From Pseudomonas sp. Root71 (GTDB lineage: Bacteria; Pseudomonadota; Gammaproteobacteria; Pseudomonadales; Pseudomonadaceae): a stretch of 64,000 nt of DNA. Each line of letters begins with the position of its first letter. The stretch's first letter is position 1. This document shows, piece after piece, positions 1-8,891 of the stretch. Both the position numbers and the translations under genes were made by a program. Under the pieces are notes generated by a model. The model ran no database searches. It saw only the letters and a list, made by a program, of their open reading frames with translations, and was not told the DNA's origin. The stretch spans positions 130,040-194,039 of the forward strand of contig NZ_LMHY01000025.1 of the NCBI RefSeq assembly GCF_001429045.1, in the 5' to 3' direction.

Positions 1-536
1 GCTTCGGCGATACCCGGGGCCACAGTGGCCAGGGTCGCTTGCTGGGCGGTGGCCAGGCCACGGAAGGAGTTCATGATCCCCCAGACGGTACCGAACAGAC
101 CGATGTACGGGCTGACGGAACCAACGGTGGCCAGGAAAGGCAGGCTCTGCTCGAGCTTTTCTTCTTCGCGGGAAATGGCAACGCGCATGGCACGGGCCAC
201 ACCTTCCATGACCGCTTCCGGGTCAACGCCTGACTGCTGGCGCAGACGGGAGAATTCCTTGAAACCGGCACGGAAGATTTGCTCGACACCCGAATCAGGG
301 TCCGGATTGCTGCCGGCCTGACGGTACAGCTTGGACAGGTCGATACCCGACCAGAAGCGCTCTTCAAAGCTCTCCAGGGCACGTCGACCGGCGCGCAGCA
401 GGTTGCTGCGCTGAAAGATCATGATCCACGAGGTCACCGATGCGGCTACCAGGATCAGCATTACCAGTTGCACCACGATACTGGCATTGCTGACCAGGCT
501 CCACATGGAGGAATGGTCGACGACGTTAGCTTCCAC
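1..536 (-). CDS. tolQ: TolQ, Tol-Pal proton channel subunit (partial)
   Basis: Inner-membrane subunit of the TolQ-TolR motor that energises the Tol-Pal envelope system. The frame starts with GTG at 536 (MEANVVDHSSMWSLV) and runs off the left edge, so only about 178 N-terminal residues are present. Residues about 15-37 form the first membrane segment (IVVQLVMLILVAASVTSW). The conserved TolQ/ExbB block ending in LFGTVWGIMNSF lies near residues 150-162. The start overlaps the end of ybgC by 11 nt, the usual tol operon arrangement. The family call is secure; the C-terminus lies outside the window. Confidence 0.95.
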   Translation of the reverse strand, partial: MEANVVDHSSMWSLVSNASIVVQLVMLILVAASVTSWIMIFQRSNLLRAGRRALESFEERFWSGIDLSKLYRQAGSNPDPDSGVEQIFRAGFKEFSRLRQQSGVDPEAVMEGVARAMRVAISREEEKLEQSLPFLATVGSVSPYIGLFGTVWGIMNSFRGLATAQQATLATVAPGIAE

Positions 537-993
537 GCTTTATCTCCTGCTTTGAGTGTGTACCCGCGCCGCTCACGTCGGCAAAGGCCGCTCGTAGAGC
601 TTCGGGAATGGCCCGGGGTTTCAAACTTTCAGTGCGCACACAGGCCACCAGAAACTGCCCTTCGCAGAGCAGTGCATTATCCGTTGCCCGCCTGACCTGC
701 TGTTTGAAGCGCAGGCTGGCACGGTTCAATTCGATTACCTCGGCGCTTACCAGCAGTTCGTCATCCAGTCGCGCCGGCGCGTGGTAGCGCGCTTCGCTGG
801 AATGCACGACGAACAACAGGTCCTCCCCGACAAGCTGCGATTGGGCAAAGCCCAGATCTCGTAGCCGCTCGGTTCGAGCCCGTTCCATAAACTTGAGGTA
901 ATTAACGTAATACACGATGCCGCCCGCATCGGTGTCCTCGTAATAAACGCGACAACGATGTGCGAAAGGCTCAAGCCCGTTTTGCGCGCGCAT
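526..993 (-). CDS. ybgC: YbgC, Tol-Pal-associated acyl-CoA thioesterase
   Basis: A 155-residue hotdog-fold thioesterase, first gene of the tol-pal operon. It carries the 4-hydroxybenzoyl-CoA thioesterase-type motif YYEDTDAGGIVYYVNYLKFME near residues 17-37, where the Asp of DTDAGG is the catalytic residue of the family. Length is slightly above the usual 130-140 because of a short C-terminal tail. Translation ends inside the tolQ start, suggesting coupling. The next gene upstream, ruvB, is on the same strand with a 127-nt gap. Confidence 0.95.
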   Translation of the reverse strand: MRAQNGLEPFAHRCRVYYEDTDAGGIVYYVNYLKFMERARTERLRDLGFAQSQLVGEDLLFVVHSSEARYHAPARLDDELLVSAEVIELNRASLRFKQQVRRATDNALLCEGQFLVACVRTESLKPRAIPEALRAAFADVSGAGTHSKQEIKRGS

Positions 994-1120
994 ACTCTAG
1001 TGCTTACTCCTCAGGTTGCCAATCCGGCATGGCAACTGTTTTTCATTGTTCTGCGGCTTTCTCGTGAAAGTACGGTCCTGGGACCCTACATTGCCCGAAA
1101 AAATCAGCACGCAATGTTAA

Positions 1121-2182
1121 TTAATCGTCAGCGGCATTGAGAAACTCGTCTACCACGGGCATTTCGCCCAATCGTGACGGAATGTTTAAACCGAAATGCA
1201 GGTAAGCATGCCGCGTCACCACCCGCCCCCGAGGCGTACGCATGATGTAACCCTGCTGGATCAGGTAAGGCTCCAGCACGTCTTCGATGGTGTGACGCTC
1301 TTCGCTGATGGCTGCGGCCAGGCTGTCGACCCCGACCGGTCCACCGTCGAATTTCTCGATCATGGTCAGCAACAGACGCCGGTCCTGGTGATCGAAGCCA
1401 CGCTCGTCGACGTCCAGCAGGTTCAGCGCCAGGTCGGCAATCGGCTTGGTGATATGCCCCTTGGCGCGAACTTCGGCGAAATCACGCACCCGGCGCAGCA
1501 GCCTATTGGCGATGCGCGGCGTGCCACGGGCACGGCGGGCGATTTCGAAGGCGCCTTCCGGGTCCAGCGGCAAACCGAGGATGCTCGCCGAACGACTGAC
1601 AATCGTCGACAGGTCGGCGGTATTGTAGAACTCAAGACGCTGAACGATGCCGAAACGGTCACGCAACGGGTTGGTGAGCATCCCCGCCCGTGTCGTTGCG
1701 CCAACCAGGGTGAACGGCGGCAGATCCAGCTTGATCGAACGTGCGGCCGGCCCCTCACCGATCATGATGTCGAGCTGGAAATCCTCCATGGCCGGGTACA
1801 GCACCTCTTCGACGATGGGCGACAGGCGATGGATTTCGTCGATAAACAGCACATCGTGAGGTTCAAGGTTGGTCAACAACGCCGCCAGGTCACCAGGGCG
1901 CTCCAGCACCGGCCCCGAGGTGCTCTTGATCGACACCCCCATTTCCTGGGCGATGATGTTGGCGAGGGTGGTCTTGCCCAGGCCGGGCGGCCCGAAGATC
2001 AGCGTGTGATCCAGGGATTCGTTACGACCGCGAGCGGCCTGAATGAACAACTCCATCTGCTCGCGAACGGTCGGCTGGCCAATGTATTCGGCCAGGCTGA
2101 CCGGGCGAATGGCGCGGTCCTGGACTTCTTCGCGCTCACGCGGGCTGTGCGTGGCAGCGATCAGACGATCAGCTTCAATCAC
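1121..2182 (-). CDS. ruvB: RuvB, Holliday junction branch-migration ATPase
   Basis: Hexameric AAA+ motor that drives Holliday junction branch migration with RuvA. The protein has 353 residues with Walker A GPPGLGKTTLAN, Walker B LFIDEIHRL, sensor GATTRAGML and the C-terminal winged-helix segment ending in RTPRGRVVTRHAYLHFG. Its ATG lies directly after the ruvA stop (2183), so the two are translated as a pair. Length and motifs are normal for the family. Confidence 0.98.
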   Translation of the reverse strand: MIEADRLIAATHSPREREEVQDRAIRPVSLAEYIGQPTVREQMELFIQAARGRNESLDHTLIFGPPGLGKTTLANIIAQEMGVSIKSTSGPVLERPGDLAALLTNLEPHDVLFIDEIHRLSPIVEEVLYPAMEDFQLDIMIGEGPAARSIKLDLPPFTLVGATTRAGMLTNPLRDRFGIVQRLEFYNTADLSTIVSRSASILGLPLDPEGAFEIARRARGTPRIANRLLRRVRDFAEVRAKGHITKPIADLALNLLDVDERGFDHQDRRLLLTMIEKFDGGPVGVDSLAAAISEERHTIEDVLEPYLIQQGYIMRTPRGRVVTRHAYLHFGLNIPSRLGEMPVVDEFLNAADD

Positions 2183-2791
2183 TTAGATCATTCCCTTCAA
2201 GGCGCGGCGGATCATGTCTTCACTGCTCAAATCTTTCTCCTTGATCGCAGACACCGCCTTGCTCGCTTCCTGGGGTTTGTAGCCCAGGGAAATCAAGGCG
2301 CTGACGGCGTCAGTCTCGGCAGTGTTCACCGGGGTCGGTCCATCCGGCTGGTTCGGCACCAGGGCGAACATGGCCGGTACGGTTTCCCAGGCCTTGAAGC
2401 GATCCTTGAGTTCCACCAGCAAGCGTTCGGCGGTTTTCTTGCCGACGCCCGGGACCTTGGTCAGCGCCGAAGTGTCCTGGGACTGTACGCAACGAACCAG
2501 TTCGTCGACTTCCAGGCTCGACATCAACGCCAGTGCCAGTTTCGGCCCGACGCCGTTGAGGCGGATCAATTCGCGAAAAAAGTCGCGCTCACGCTTGCCG
2601 ACAAAACCATAGAGTAACTGTGCGTCTTCGCGCACGACCAAATGGGTATGCAAGGTTAGCGGCTCACCGACCGACGGCAAGCGGTAAAGGGTCGTCATGG
2701 GCACTTCAAGTTCATAGCCCAGGCCATTTACATCCAGAATCAGATGAGGAGGCTGCTTCTCAGCCAGGGTGCCGCGCAAACGTCCAATCAC
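2183..2791 (-). CDS. ruvA: RuvA, Holliday junction DNA-binding subunit
   Basis: Tetrameric junction-recognition protein that recruits RuvB. The start chosen is GTG at 2791, giving MIGRLRGTLAEKQ, the universal RuvA N-terminus. A longer frame to 2860 adds unrelated residues. The 202-residue product has the OB-fold N-domain, two helix-hairpin-helix motifs (LNGVGPKLALALM and VPGVGKKTAERLLVELKDR) and the small C-terminal RuvB-binding domain (ALISLGYKPQEASKAV). It forms the ruvC-ruvA-ruvB order. Confidence 0.97.
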   Translation of the reverse strand: MIGRLRGTLAEKQPPHLILDVNGLGYELEVPMTTLYRLPSVGEPLTLHTHLVVREDAQLLYGFVGKRERDFFRELIRLNGVGPKLALALMSSLEVDELVRCVQSQDTSALTKVPGVGKKTAERLLVELKDRFKAWETVPAMFALVPNQPDGPTPVNTAETDAVSALISLGYKPQEASKAVSAIKEKDLSSEDMIRRALKGMI

Positions 2792-2905
2792 GTTACAAAT
2801 CCTTGAGCGTTGGCCAGCTCTTGGCCAGCGACTGATAGAGCGAGGGAGCATCGCCGACAACCCAGGCGGAACGCCCTCACTCCATGAAAATGATTGCTGA
2901 TGCTA

Positions 2906-3430
2906 TCAGAGACGCAGGCGCCCGCCACGACTGCGTGCAGCTCCCAGCCCATGGGGCAGCAGACTGGAACGGGTGTGAGCGTGGCAGATGGCAATAGCCA
3001 GGGCGTCCGAGGCATCGATCTGGGGTTTGCTGGTCAATTTCAGCATGTGCATGACCATCATCTGCACTTGCTCTTTATTAGCAGCACCAGTGCCAACCAC
3101 CGCTTGTTTGACCTGGGTTGCGGAGTACTCGGCAATTTCCAGGTTTTCCTCGGCGCCTGCCACAATCGCTGCGCCACGGGCCTGCCCCAGTTTCAGGGCG
3201 GAATCGGCGTTACGGGCCATGAACACCTTTTCGATCCCCATGGTCACCGGATGGTACGTCTGAATGATCTCCCGCACCCCGCGATAGACAATCTGCAGTC
3301 GCTCATGCAGCTCGCCGGCACCGGTGCGGATACAACCGGAGGCGACGTACTCACAGCCGCGACCGGTATCACGAACCACACCGTAACCGGTGATGCGCGA
3401 ACCGGGGTCGATACCAAGAATTAAAGTCAT
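2906..3430 (-). CDS. ruvC: RuvC, Holliday junction resolvase
   Basis: Dimeric endonuclease that cleaves Holliday junctions. The product has 174 residues and begins MTLILGIDPGSRITGYGVV, with the first catalytic Asp in IDPGS. The remaining acidic residues are in GIEKVFMARN (Glu) and in the C-terminal DASDALAIAICHAH segment. It lies 114 nt upstream of ruvA in transcription order and is probably co-transcribed with ruvAB. Confidence 0.97.
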   Translation of the reverse strand: MTLILGIDPGSRITGYGVVRDTGRGCEYVASGCIRTGAGELHERLQIVYRGVREIIQTYHPVTMGIEKVFMARNADSALKLGQARGAAIVAGAEENLEIAEYSATQVKQAVVGTGAANKEQVQMMVMHMLKLTSKPQIDASDALAIAICHAHTRSSLLPHGLGAARSRGGRLRL

Positions 3431-3470
3431 AACGCCTGCAGAAAGAGATCGCGGTTAACGGAGGATAACC

Positions 3471-3550
3471 GTGTAGGAGCTGCCAAAGGCTGCGATCATT
3501 TAAATAAAAAGCCAAAAATCAAAAGATCGCAGGCTTCGCCAGCTCCTACA
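3471..3550. repeat. Family A paired palindrome (REP/BIME-like)
   Basis: Two oppositely oriented copies of a GTAGGAGCTGCC...GGCTGCGATC unit separated by an A/T-rich spacer, between yebC and ruvC. The left copy reads GCCAAAGGC and the right copy is slightly divergent (GGCTTCGCC). Three more A pairs occur at 23167, 56180 and 60098. Confidence 0.85.
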
Positions 3551-3584
3551 GAGGCTGGTGAAAACTGCGATCTTTATCGATGCC

Positions 3585-4331
3585 TCAACCGAGCTGCGCG
3601 GCCACCGACTCCGGAATTTCCGCGTTAGAGTAGACGTTTTGCACGTCGTCCAGGTCTTCGAGCATGTCGATCAGCTTGAGGACTTTCTCGGCGCCTTCCA
3701 GATCGAGTTCGGCGCTGGTGGTCGGCAACATGACGATTTCCGCGTCGTCACCTTTGAAACCCGCCGCTTCCAGTGCGTTACGCACGGAATAGAACCCGGC
3801 AAACGAGGTGAACACATCGATCGAACCGTCTTCGTTGGTCACCACGTCATCGGCGTCGGCTTCCATGGCGGCTTCCATCAGTGCGTCTTCGTCAACGCCG
3901 GCAGCGAAGGAGATCTGCCCCTTGCGCTCGAACAGATAGGCCACCGAACCATCAGTCCCCAGGTTGCCGCCACATTTGCTGAACGCGTGACGAACAGCGG
4001 CTGCAGTGCGATTACGGTTGTCGGTCATGCATTCGACCATCACCGCGACACCACCCGGACCATAACCTTCGTAGGTCAGCTCGACCATGTCGTCGGTATC
4101 GGCGGCACCGGCACCACGGGCAACTGCCCGGTCGATGATGTCGCGACTCATATTCGCGCCAAGTGCCTTGTCCAACGCCAGGCGCAGACGCGGATTGGAA
4201 CCTGGATCACCGCCACCCTGGCGAGCAGCAACAGTCAGCTCACGAATCCACTTGGTGAAAATCTTGCCTTTTTTGGCATCCTGACGTTCTTTGCGGTGCT
4301 TGATGTTCGCCCACTTGGAATGACCTGCCAT
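3585..4331 (-). CDS. yebC: YebC/PmpR family transcriptional regulator / translation factor
   Basis: A 248-residue member of the YebC/TACO1 family, named PmpR in P. aeruginosa, where it represses the quinolone-signal regulator pqsR. Some relatives have been linked to translation of proline-rich stretches. The start at 4331 gives the invariant MAGHSKWANIKHRKERQDAKKGK. The conserved blocks GGDPGSNPRLRLALDKA and YEGYGPGGVAVMVE follow. It sits between aspS and ruvC, the standard Pseudomonas position. The frame could extend to 4433, but those residues are not family-like. Confidence 0.95.
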   Translation of the reverse strand: MAGHSKWANIKHRKERQDAKKGKIFTKWIRELTVAARQGGGDPGSNPRLRLALDKALGANMSRDIIDRAVARGAGAADTDDMVELTYEGYGPGGVAVMVECMTDNRNRTAAAVRHAFSKCGGNLGTDGSVAYLFERKGQISFAAGVDEDALMEAAMEADADDVVTNEDGSIDVFTSFAGFYSVRNALEAAGFKGDDAEIVMLPTTSAELDLEGAEKVLKLIDMLEDLDDVQNVYSNAEIPESVAAQLG

Positions 4332-4423
4332 AACTCGCTCCGAATTCTCTTTGAAACATTGCCCGCTACGCCGCATTGCGCCGGCCGGCAAACAAAAATC
4401 TTGAACAGCTCTATCTATACAGA

Positions 4424-4449
4424 AAGGGCGCATCCACAGATGCGCCCTT
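4424..4449 (-). terminator. Terminator after aspS
   Basis: GGGCGCATC (4426-4434) pairs perfectly with GATGCGCCC (4439-4447) over a 4-nt loop. On the minus strand it is followed by TTTCTGTAT and starts about 10 nt after the aspS stop codon. Confidence 0.75.
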
Positions 4450-4459
4450 CAGGTCAGCC

Positions 4460-6235
4460 TTACTCGGCCTTAGGCGTTTCGCGCAGACGAATATGCAATT
4501 CGCGCAATGCCTTGGCATCCACCTGGCCCGGTGCCTGAGTCATGACATCTGCCGCGCTCTGGGTTTTCGGGAAGGCGATCACTTCACGGATCGACTGGGC
4601 GCCGGTCATCAGCATCACCAGACGGTCCAGACCGAAGGCCAGGCCACCGTGCGGCGGCGCGCCGTACTTCAGGGCGTCGAGCAGGAAGCCGAATTTCTCC
4701 TCCTGCTCCACTTCGTTGATGCCCAGCAGGCGGAAGACCGCTTGTTGCATCTCTTTGCGGTGGATACGAATCGAACCGCCACCCAGCTCGGTGCCGTTCA
4801 ACACCATGTCGTAGGCACGGGACAAAGCGCCCGCCGGGTTGGCTTCCAGCTCCGCCGGGGAGCACTTCGGCGCGGTGAACGGGTGGTGCAAGGCGCTGAA
4901 GCTGCCGTCGTCGTTCTCTTCGAACATCGGGAAGTCAACGACCCACATCGGAGCCCATTCGCAGGTCAGCAGGCTCAGGTCGTGGCCGAGCTTGATGCGC
5001 AATGCGCCCAACGCTTCGCTGACGATCTTGGCCTTGTCGGCGCCGAAGAACACGATATCGCCATCAACTGCACCAACACGATCCAGGATCACGTTGAGGT
5101 TGGCTTCAGGGATGTTCTTCACGATCGGCGATTGCAGACCGTCAACGCCATTGGCGCGCTCGTTGACCTTGATGTACGCCAGGCCCTTGGCACCGTAGAT
5201 GCCGACAAACTTGGTGTAGTCGTCGATCTGCTTGCGCGGCATGCTCGCGCCGCCAGGCACGCGCAGGGCGGCGATGCGGCATTTCGGGTCGTTGGCCGGG
5301 CCGCTGAACACCTTGAAGTCGACTTCCTTGAGCTGATCGGCAACGTCCACCAGTTCCAGCGGGTTACGCAGGTCTGGCTTGTCGGAACCGTAGCGGCGCA
5401 TGGCTTCTTCGAAGGTCATGTGCGGGAACTCGCCAAACTCCAGGCCCAGCACTTCCTTGAACAGGTTGCGGATCATTTGCTCGGTCAGGCCCATGATCTC
5501 TTTTTCATCGAGGAAGCTGGTCTCGATGTCGATCTGGGTGAATTCCGGCTGGCGGTCGGCCCGCAGGTCTTCGTCACGGAAGCACTTGGCGATCTGGTAG
5601 TAACGGTCGAAGCCGGCCACCATCAGCAGCTGTTTGAACAGCTGTGGCGATTGCGGCAAGGCAAAGAATGAACCTGCGTGAGTACGGCTCGGCACCAGGT
5701 AGTCGCGCGCGCCTTCCGGGGTGGCACGGGTCAGGATCGGCGTCTCGACGTCGAGGAAGCCGTTCTCGTCCAGGAAGCGGCGGATGCTGGTGGTCATGCG
5801 TGAACGCAGACGCAGCTTCTCGGCCATTTCCGGGCGACGCAGGTCGAGGAAGCGATAGCGCAGGCGGGTTTCTTCACCAACGTCGGAGAACTCGTTCAGC
5901 GGGAACGGCGGGGTTTCCGATTCGTTCAGCACTTCCAGCTCGTAACCCAGGACTTCGATCATGCCCGACGCCATGTTGGCGTTGGTCGCCCCGGCCGGAC
6001 GCAGGCGAACCTTGCCGGTGATCTTCACGACGTACTCGCTGCGCACGCGATCGGCAGCAGCGAAGGTTTCAGCGCGATCCGGATCGAACACGACCTGGGC
6101 CAGACCATCACGATCACGGATATCGAGGAAAATCACCCCACCGTGGTCACGGCGACGGTGGACCCATCCGCAAAGGGTAATTTCCTGGCCGTCCAGGCTT
6201 TCGTTCAGTTGGCCGCAATAATGGCTGCGCATCAT
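4460..6235 (-). CDS. aspS: AspS, aspartyl-tRNA synthetase (probably non-discriminating)
   Basis: Class II synthetase that charges tRNA-Asp, 591 residues. The start MMRSHYCGQLNESL at 6235 is the conserved Pseudomonas N-terminus. It has an OB-fold anticodon-binding domain (about 1-110), motif 2 FRDEDLRADRQPEFTQID, the bacterial GAD insertion (about 290-420) and motif 3 GLAFGLDRLVMLM near the C-terminus. Pseudomonads commonly use a non-discriminating AspRS with GatCAB for Asn-tRNA. That property is family knowledge and not read from this sequence. Confidence 0.97.
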   Translation of the reverse strand: MMRSHYCGQLNESLDGQEITLCGWVHRRRDHGGVIFLDIRDRDGLAQVVFDPDRAETFAAADRVRSEYVVKITGKVRLRPAGATNANMASGMIEVLGYELEVLNESETPPFPLNEFSDVGEETRLRYRFLDLRRPEMAEKLRLRSRMTTSIRRFLDENGFLDVETPILTRATPEGARDYLVPSRTHAGSFFALPQSPQLFKQLLMVAGFDRYYQIAKCFRDEDLRADRQPEFTQIDIETSFLDEKEIMGLTEQMIRNLFKEVLGLEFGEFPHMTFEEAMRRYGSDKPDLRNPLELVDVADQLKEVDFKVFSGPANDPKCRIAALRVPGGASMPRKQIDDYTKFVGIYGAKGLAYIKVNERANGVDGLQSPIVKNIPEANLNVILDRVGAVDGDIVFFGADKAKIVSEALGALRIKLGHDLSLLTCEWAPMWVVDFPMFEENDDGSFSALHHPFTAPKCSPAELEANPAGALSRAYDMVLNGTELGGGSIRIHRKEMQQAVFRLLGINEVEQEEKFGFLLDALKYGAPPHGGLAFGLDRLVMLMTGAQSIREVIAFPKTQSAADVMTQAPGQVDAKALRELHIRLRETPKAE

Positions 6236-6356
6236 GGTCGTGGTTTCACTTCTCGTAATTCGAAATTCGGTTGGAGGCCTTGGGCACATCCACTATGGGA
6301 TGATGCAAGAACCCACGCGTGTCGTTCAACTCAGGTCACAACTCAGGGGCCGGGCC

Positions 6357-6578
6357 TTAGTCAGCTTTGTCGCCGCCGGCCAGGTTCTTCTTGGAACCGG
6401 TCTTGAAATCGGTTTCGTACCAACCCGTGCCGCTGAGGCGGAAGCCCGGCATGGACAGCAACTTTTTAAGCTCTGGCGCCTGACAGACAGGGCAGTCGAC
6501 CAGCGGTGCATCGCTGATCTTTTGAATGGCTTCCAACTGATGACCACAGGAAGCACATTGATAATCGTACATCGGCAT
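6357..6578 (-). CDS. FmdB family zinc-ribbon protein
   Basis: A 73-residue protein starting MPMYDYQCASCGH at 6578. Two CxxC pairs (CASC and CPVC, about 25 residues apart) form the zinc ribbon of the FmdB/CxxC_CxxC_SSSS family. The C-terminal part LSMPGFRLSGTGWYETDFK is also typical. Function is not established. It lies just upstream of aspS on the same strand, as in other pseudomonads. The frame extends upstream to 6782, but the family start is clear. Confidence 0.9.
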   Translation of the reverse strand: MPMYDYQCASCGHQLEAIQKISDAPLVDCPVCQAPELKKLLSMPGFRLSGTGWYETDFKTGSKKNLAGGDKAD

Positions 6579-6714
6579 GGAGGTTGTCTCGGCGATCAGA
6601 TTGCTACCGCACACGCAGGGTTTTGCGGCAAAGAGCGGGATTATATCCATTAAATGCGGCCTGTGCAGCCGTAAGACTGCACGGACCGACACTCTGCTGT
6701 TTTCGCCGTCCAGA

Positions 6715-7050
6715 CTAGGCCATGGCGATGCCCCCCCCTTCCTTGAGACTGTGTACGACGCAGACAACCCGCACCAATCCACTGAAGTTCCTTACCCCGC
6801 CATGACGCAAGTGAACTTCGCGATCCACATGAGACAACAGGTTATTGACCGAGCAACCATTGACCCGGGCCATCGCCCCCAAAATATCCCAATAAACCTG
6901 CTCGAGCCGCAAACAGGTGGCGAAGCCATTCAATCGTACGGAGCGGGAGAAGGGCTGGGCCAGCCCCATATCGAACTCGCGAACAAACGGATCAACCCTT
7001 ACATCCTTGTGCGAACCGTATCGCCCCTCTTCTTGCCTTTCATAAACCAT
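6715..7050 (-). CDS. Ribbon-helix-helix domain protein
   Basis: A 111-residue protein with an RHH_4-like DNA-binding segment: FSRSVRLNGFATCLRLEQVYWDI followed by NGCSVNNLLSHVDREV, i.e. a beta strand and two helices. The start at 7050 (MVYERQEEGRYG) has AAAGGAG 10 nt upstream; a longer frame to 7092 has no better site. Such proteins are small putative regulators of unknown target. It is separated from fmdB by 136 nt on the same strand. The family call is moderately sure; no function is assigned. Confidence 0.75.
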   Translation of the reverse strand: MVYERQEEGRYGSHKDVRVDPFVREFDMGLAQPFSRSVRLNGFATCLRLEQVYWDILGAMARVNGCSVNNLLSHVDREVHLRHGGVRNFSGLVRVVCVVHSLKEGGGIAMA

Positions 7051-7588
7051 AACGCTGACACTCCTTTGCCATCTGGTTTCTTTAAAGCGCAACTGTGTGT
7101 CGACTTATAAAAACTCAGGTGCAAAGGTATTTTCCAGCCGACTTTATGACCCTCGACGTAGGATAAGCCAACAACTTTTGGCAGACCCTGGAGAGCGTCC
7201 TACTCCAGACATTTTCCCACGCAACGAAGCGATGCGCCCTTCAGAAACACCCTATGGAATGGTGCAGCAAAGAAGATCGCGGAGCATCCACGCCGCTTTT
7301 CATGCACCGGCATCCGCGAGGTCAGCAAGTCGGTCGCAGGAAGGTACCGCTACCCCGTAACTTGGGGCAACCTGCGTCAATTCACCCCGAAAAGAGCCGC
7401 CGGACGCCCTGATTTGAGTAGCCTGCGGCTTTGCTGTTAAATAGACAGTGTGTTGCCAGTGCCTATTTTTTCCGGGCACGGCGCATAGGCTGATACCGGG
7501 TACGTGTCCAACGCCTCTTTATTATCTTGAAGCGAACCGTGCGCCATCAGCTCTTCCTTGTGAGCTGTCTTAACGTGAGTTAATCAAA
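7051..7588. other. Intergenic region without recognised gene
   Basis: About 540 nt between two divergent genes. Open frames here have no family-like sequence and no convincing ribosome site, so none is called. It must hold the promoters of the RHH gene (leftward) and of the cold-shock-domain gene (rightward). Confidence 0.5.
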
Positions 7589-8191
7589 ATGTTGAAAATC
7601 GTCCATCTGTTGATAGGCGCAGCGGCCTTGCTGCTGTCCTTCATCCCTAGCCTGCAATCCGAAGCCTTACCTTACCTGCAACAACCCGACGCACTGTACC
7701 TGGCCTTTTTCGGCCTGCTCAACCTTACGCTTGCACCAGTCATCCCTTACTGGAACAAAGGCCCGCGTCACCAACTGCAAAACCTGGTCAGCGCCCTGCT
7801 GGTGCTGAGCGTGGTCCTGCAAACCCTGACGCTGATCGCACCGATGCCCGTCATCGCCGGTCAACCCGCCGTACTGTTCAGCCTGGTCGCAACCCTGATC
7901 GCCGTTGCCCTGCACCTCGGCATCAGCTTTTACAAGTCGTCACCAGCCGCTGCCTCGCCAAGCTACGACATGAGCAACCGTGATACCGGCACCGTCAAGT
8001 GGTTCAACACATCCAAAGGCTTCGGCTTCATCTCCCGCGACTCCGGCGACGATATCTTCGTCCACTTCCGGGCCATTCGCGGTGAAGGCCACCGTGTCCT
8101 GGTCGAAGGCCAGCGCGTGGAGTTCTCCGTCATGAATCGTGACAAAGGCCTGCAAGCCGAAGATGTGATCGCCGCACTGCCGCGCCGCTGA
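7589..8191 (+). CDS. Membrane-anchored cold-shock-domain protein
   Basis: A 200-residue protein with about four hydrophobic segments in residues 1-115 (MLKIVHLLIGAAALLLSFI; ALYLAFFGLLNLTLAPVI; LVSALLVLSVVLQTLTLIA; VLFSLVATLIAVALHLGISF), then a linker and a complete cold-shock domain (about 133-198). The CSD carries GTVKWFNTSKGFGFI and DIFVHFRAI, the RNP1 and RNP2 nucleic-acid-binding motifs. It is predicted to hold an RNA-binding domain at the inner membrane. It is followed by a terminator and is monocistronic. Confidence 0.9.
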   Translation: MLKIVHLLIGAAALLLSFIPSLQSEALPYLQQPDALYLAFFGLLNLTLAPVIPYWNKGPRHQLQNLVSALLVLSVVLQTLTLIAPMPVIAGQPAVLFSLVATLIAVALHLGISFYKSSPAAASPSYDMSNRDTGTVKWFNTSKGFGFISRDSGDDIFVHFRAIRGEGHRVLVEGQRVEFSVMNRDKGLQAEDVIAALPRR

Positions 8192-8202
8192 CTCAAGGCT
8201 AA

Positions 8203-8239
8203 AAAAAACCGCGCACAGCCGAGCTGTCCGCGGTTTTTT
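8203..8239. terminator. Bidirectional terminator
   Basis: A-rich arm, CCGCG-ACAGC stem, short loop, GCTGT-CGCGG, then TTTTTT. It lies between the cold-shock gene and slyX, which converge, and can serve both strands. Confidence 0.8.
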
Positions 8240-8255
8240 CATGCCTGTGACTTGC

Positions 8256-8462
8256 TTAATAGTGCGGCGGAGGCGCTTCTTCTTCAAATGACTCGAACTG
8301 CCCGACCATTTCCTCCTGTCGCTTGAGCAGCGCGGCCATTTGCAACTGCAGGCGCTCCACCACCCGCTGCTGCGCCACCAGCACATCGTTCAACGCCTGG
8401 ATGGTGTCATCCTGAAACGCCAGACGGCTTTCAAGCTCGGTAACGCGTTCTTCCAGGCTCAT
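8256..8462 (-). CDS. slyX: SlyX family protein
   Basis: A 68-residue coiled-coil protein: MSLEERVTELESRLAFQDDTIQALNDVLVAQQ, heptad-rich throughout, with the typical acidic-proline tail ending EEAPPPHY. The function of SlyX is unknown. It follows the HIT gene by 3 nt and is likely co-transcribed with it. Confidence 0.92.
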   Translation of the reverse strand: MSLEERVTELESRLAFQDDTIQALNDVLVAQQRVVERLQLQMAALLKRQEEMVGQFESFEEEAPPPHY

Positions 8463-8465
8463 GAT

Positions 8466-8891
8466 TCAGCCCTCCAGAAACGTAAAATCATCGGTCAAAA
8501 TCAAGCGCAAACGCTCGCGAATCGCGGCGATCTGCTCCGAACCGTAAGGTTTTGCCGGATGTTTACCCCAAACCGGCGCCGGCCAGGCGGCATCTTCGCG
8601 CTTGCGCACGATTACATGCATGTGCAACTGACTGACGACATTGCCCAGCGCCGCCACATTCAACTTGTCCGCATCGAACGCGTCCTTGAGTCCTTGCGAC
8701 AGCGCAGTGGTTTCCTGCCAAAGCTGTTGCTGGTCTGCGACATCCAACTGAAATATCTCGCTGATAGCCTCACGACGAGGTACCAGGATGAACCAGGGAT
8801 AGTTCGAATCGTTGGACAGCAACAACCGGCAGAGCGGAAAGTCCCCGATCGGTAACGTGTCTTGTTGAAGTCGTGGATCTAAAGCGAACAC
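8466..8891 (-). CDS. HIT family nucleotide-binding protein
   Basis: A 141-residue histidine-triad protein. The triad is QLHMHVIVR (HxHxH variant, residues about 89-97). The GTG at 8891 gives the common pseudomonad N-terminus FALDPRLQQDTLPIGDFPLCRLLLSNDSNYPW. A longer frame to 9152 has no supporting conservation. HIT proteins hydrolyse or transfer nucleotide groups; the substrate here is unknown. Likely a two-gene operon with slyX. Confidence 0.9.
   Translation of the reverse strand: MFALDPRLQQDTLPIGDFPLCRLLLSNDSNYPWFILVPRREAISEIFQLDVADQQQLWQETTALSQGLKDAFDADKLNVAALGNVVSQLHMHVIVRKREDAAWPAPVWGKHPAKPYGSEQIAAIRERLRLILTDDFTFLEG

Noticed and set aside
1196..2617. A 473-codon open frame on the plus strand
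   Set aside because: It lies opposite ruvB and ruvA, whose products match known families end to end; the frame is an artefact of high G+C.
7097..7360. Possible 87-residue protein before the cold-shock gene
   Set aside because: No ribosome site, no low-complexity or domain features, and residue composition like random translation.
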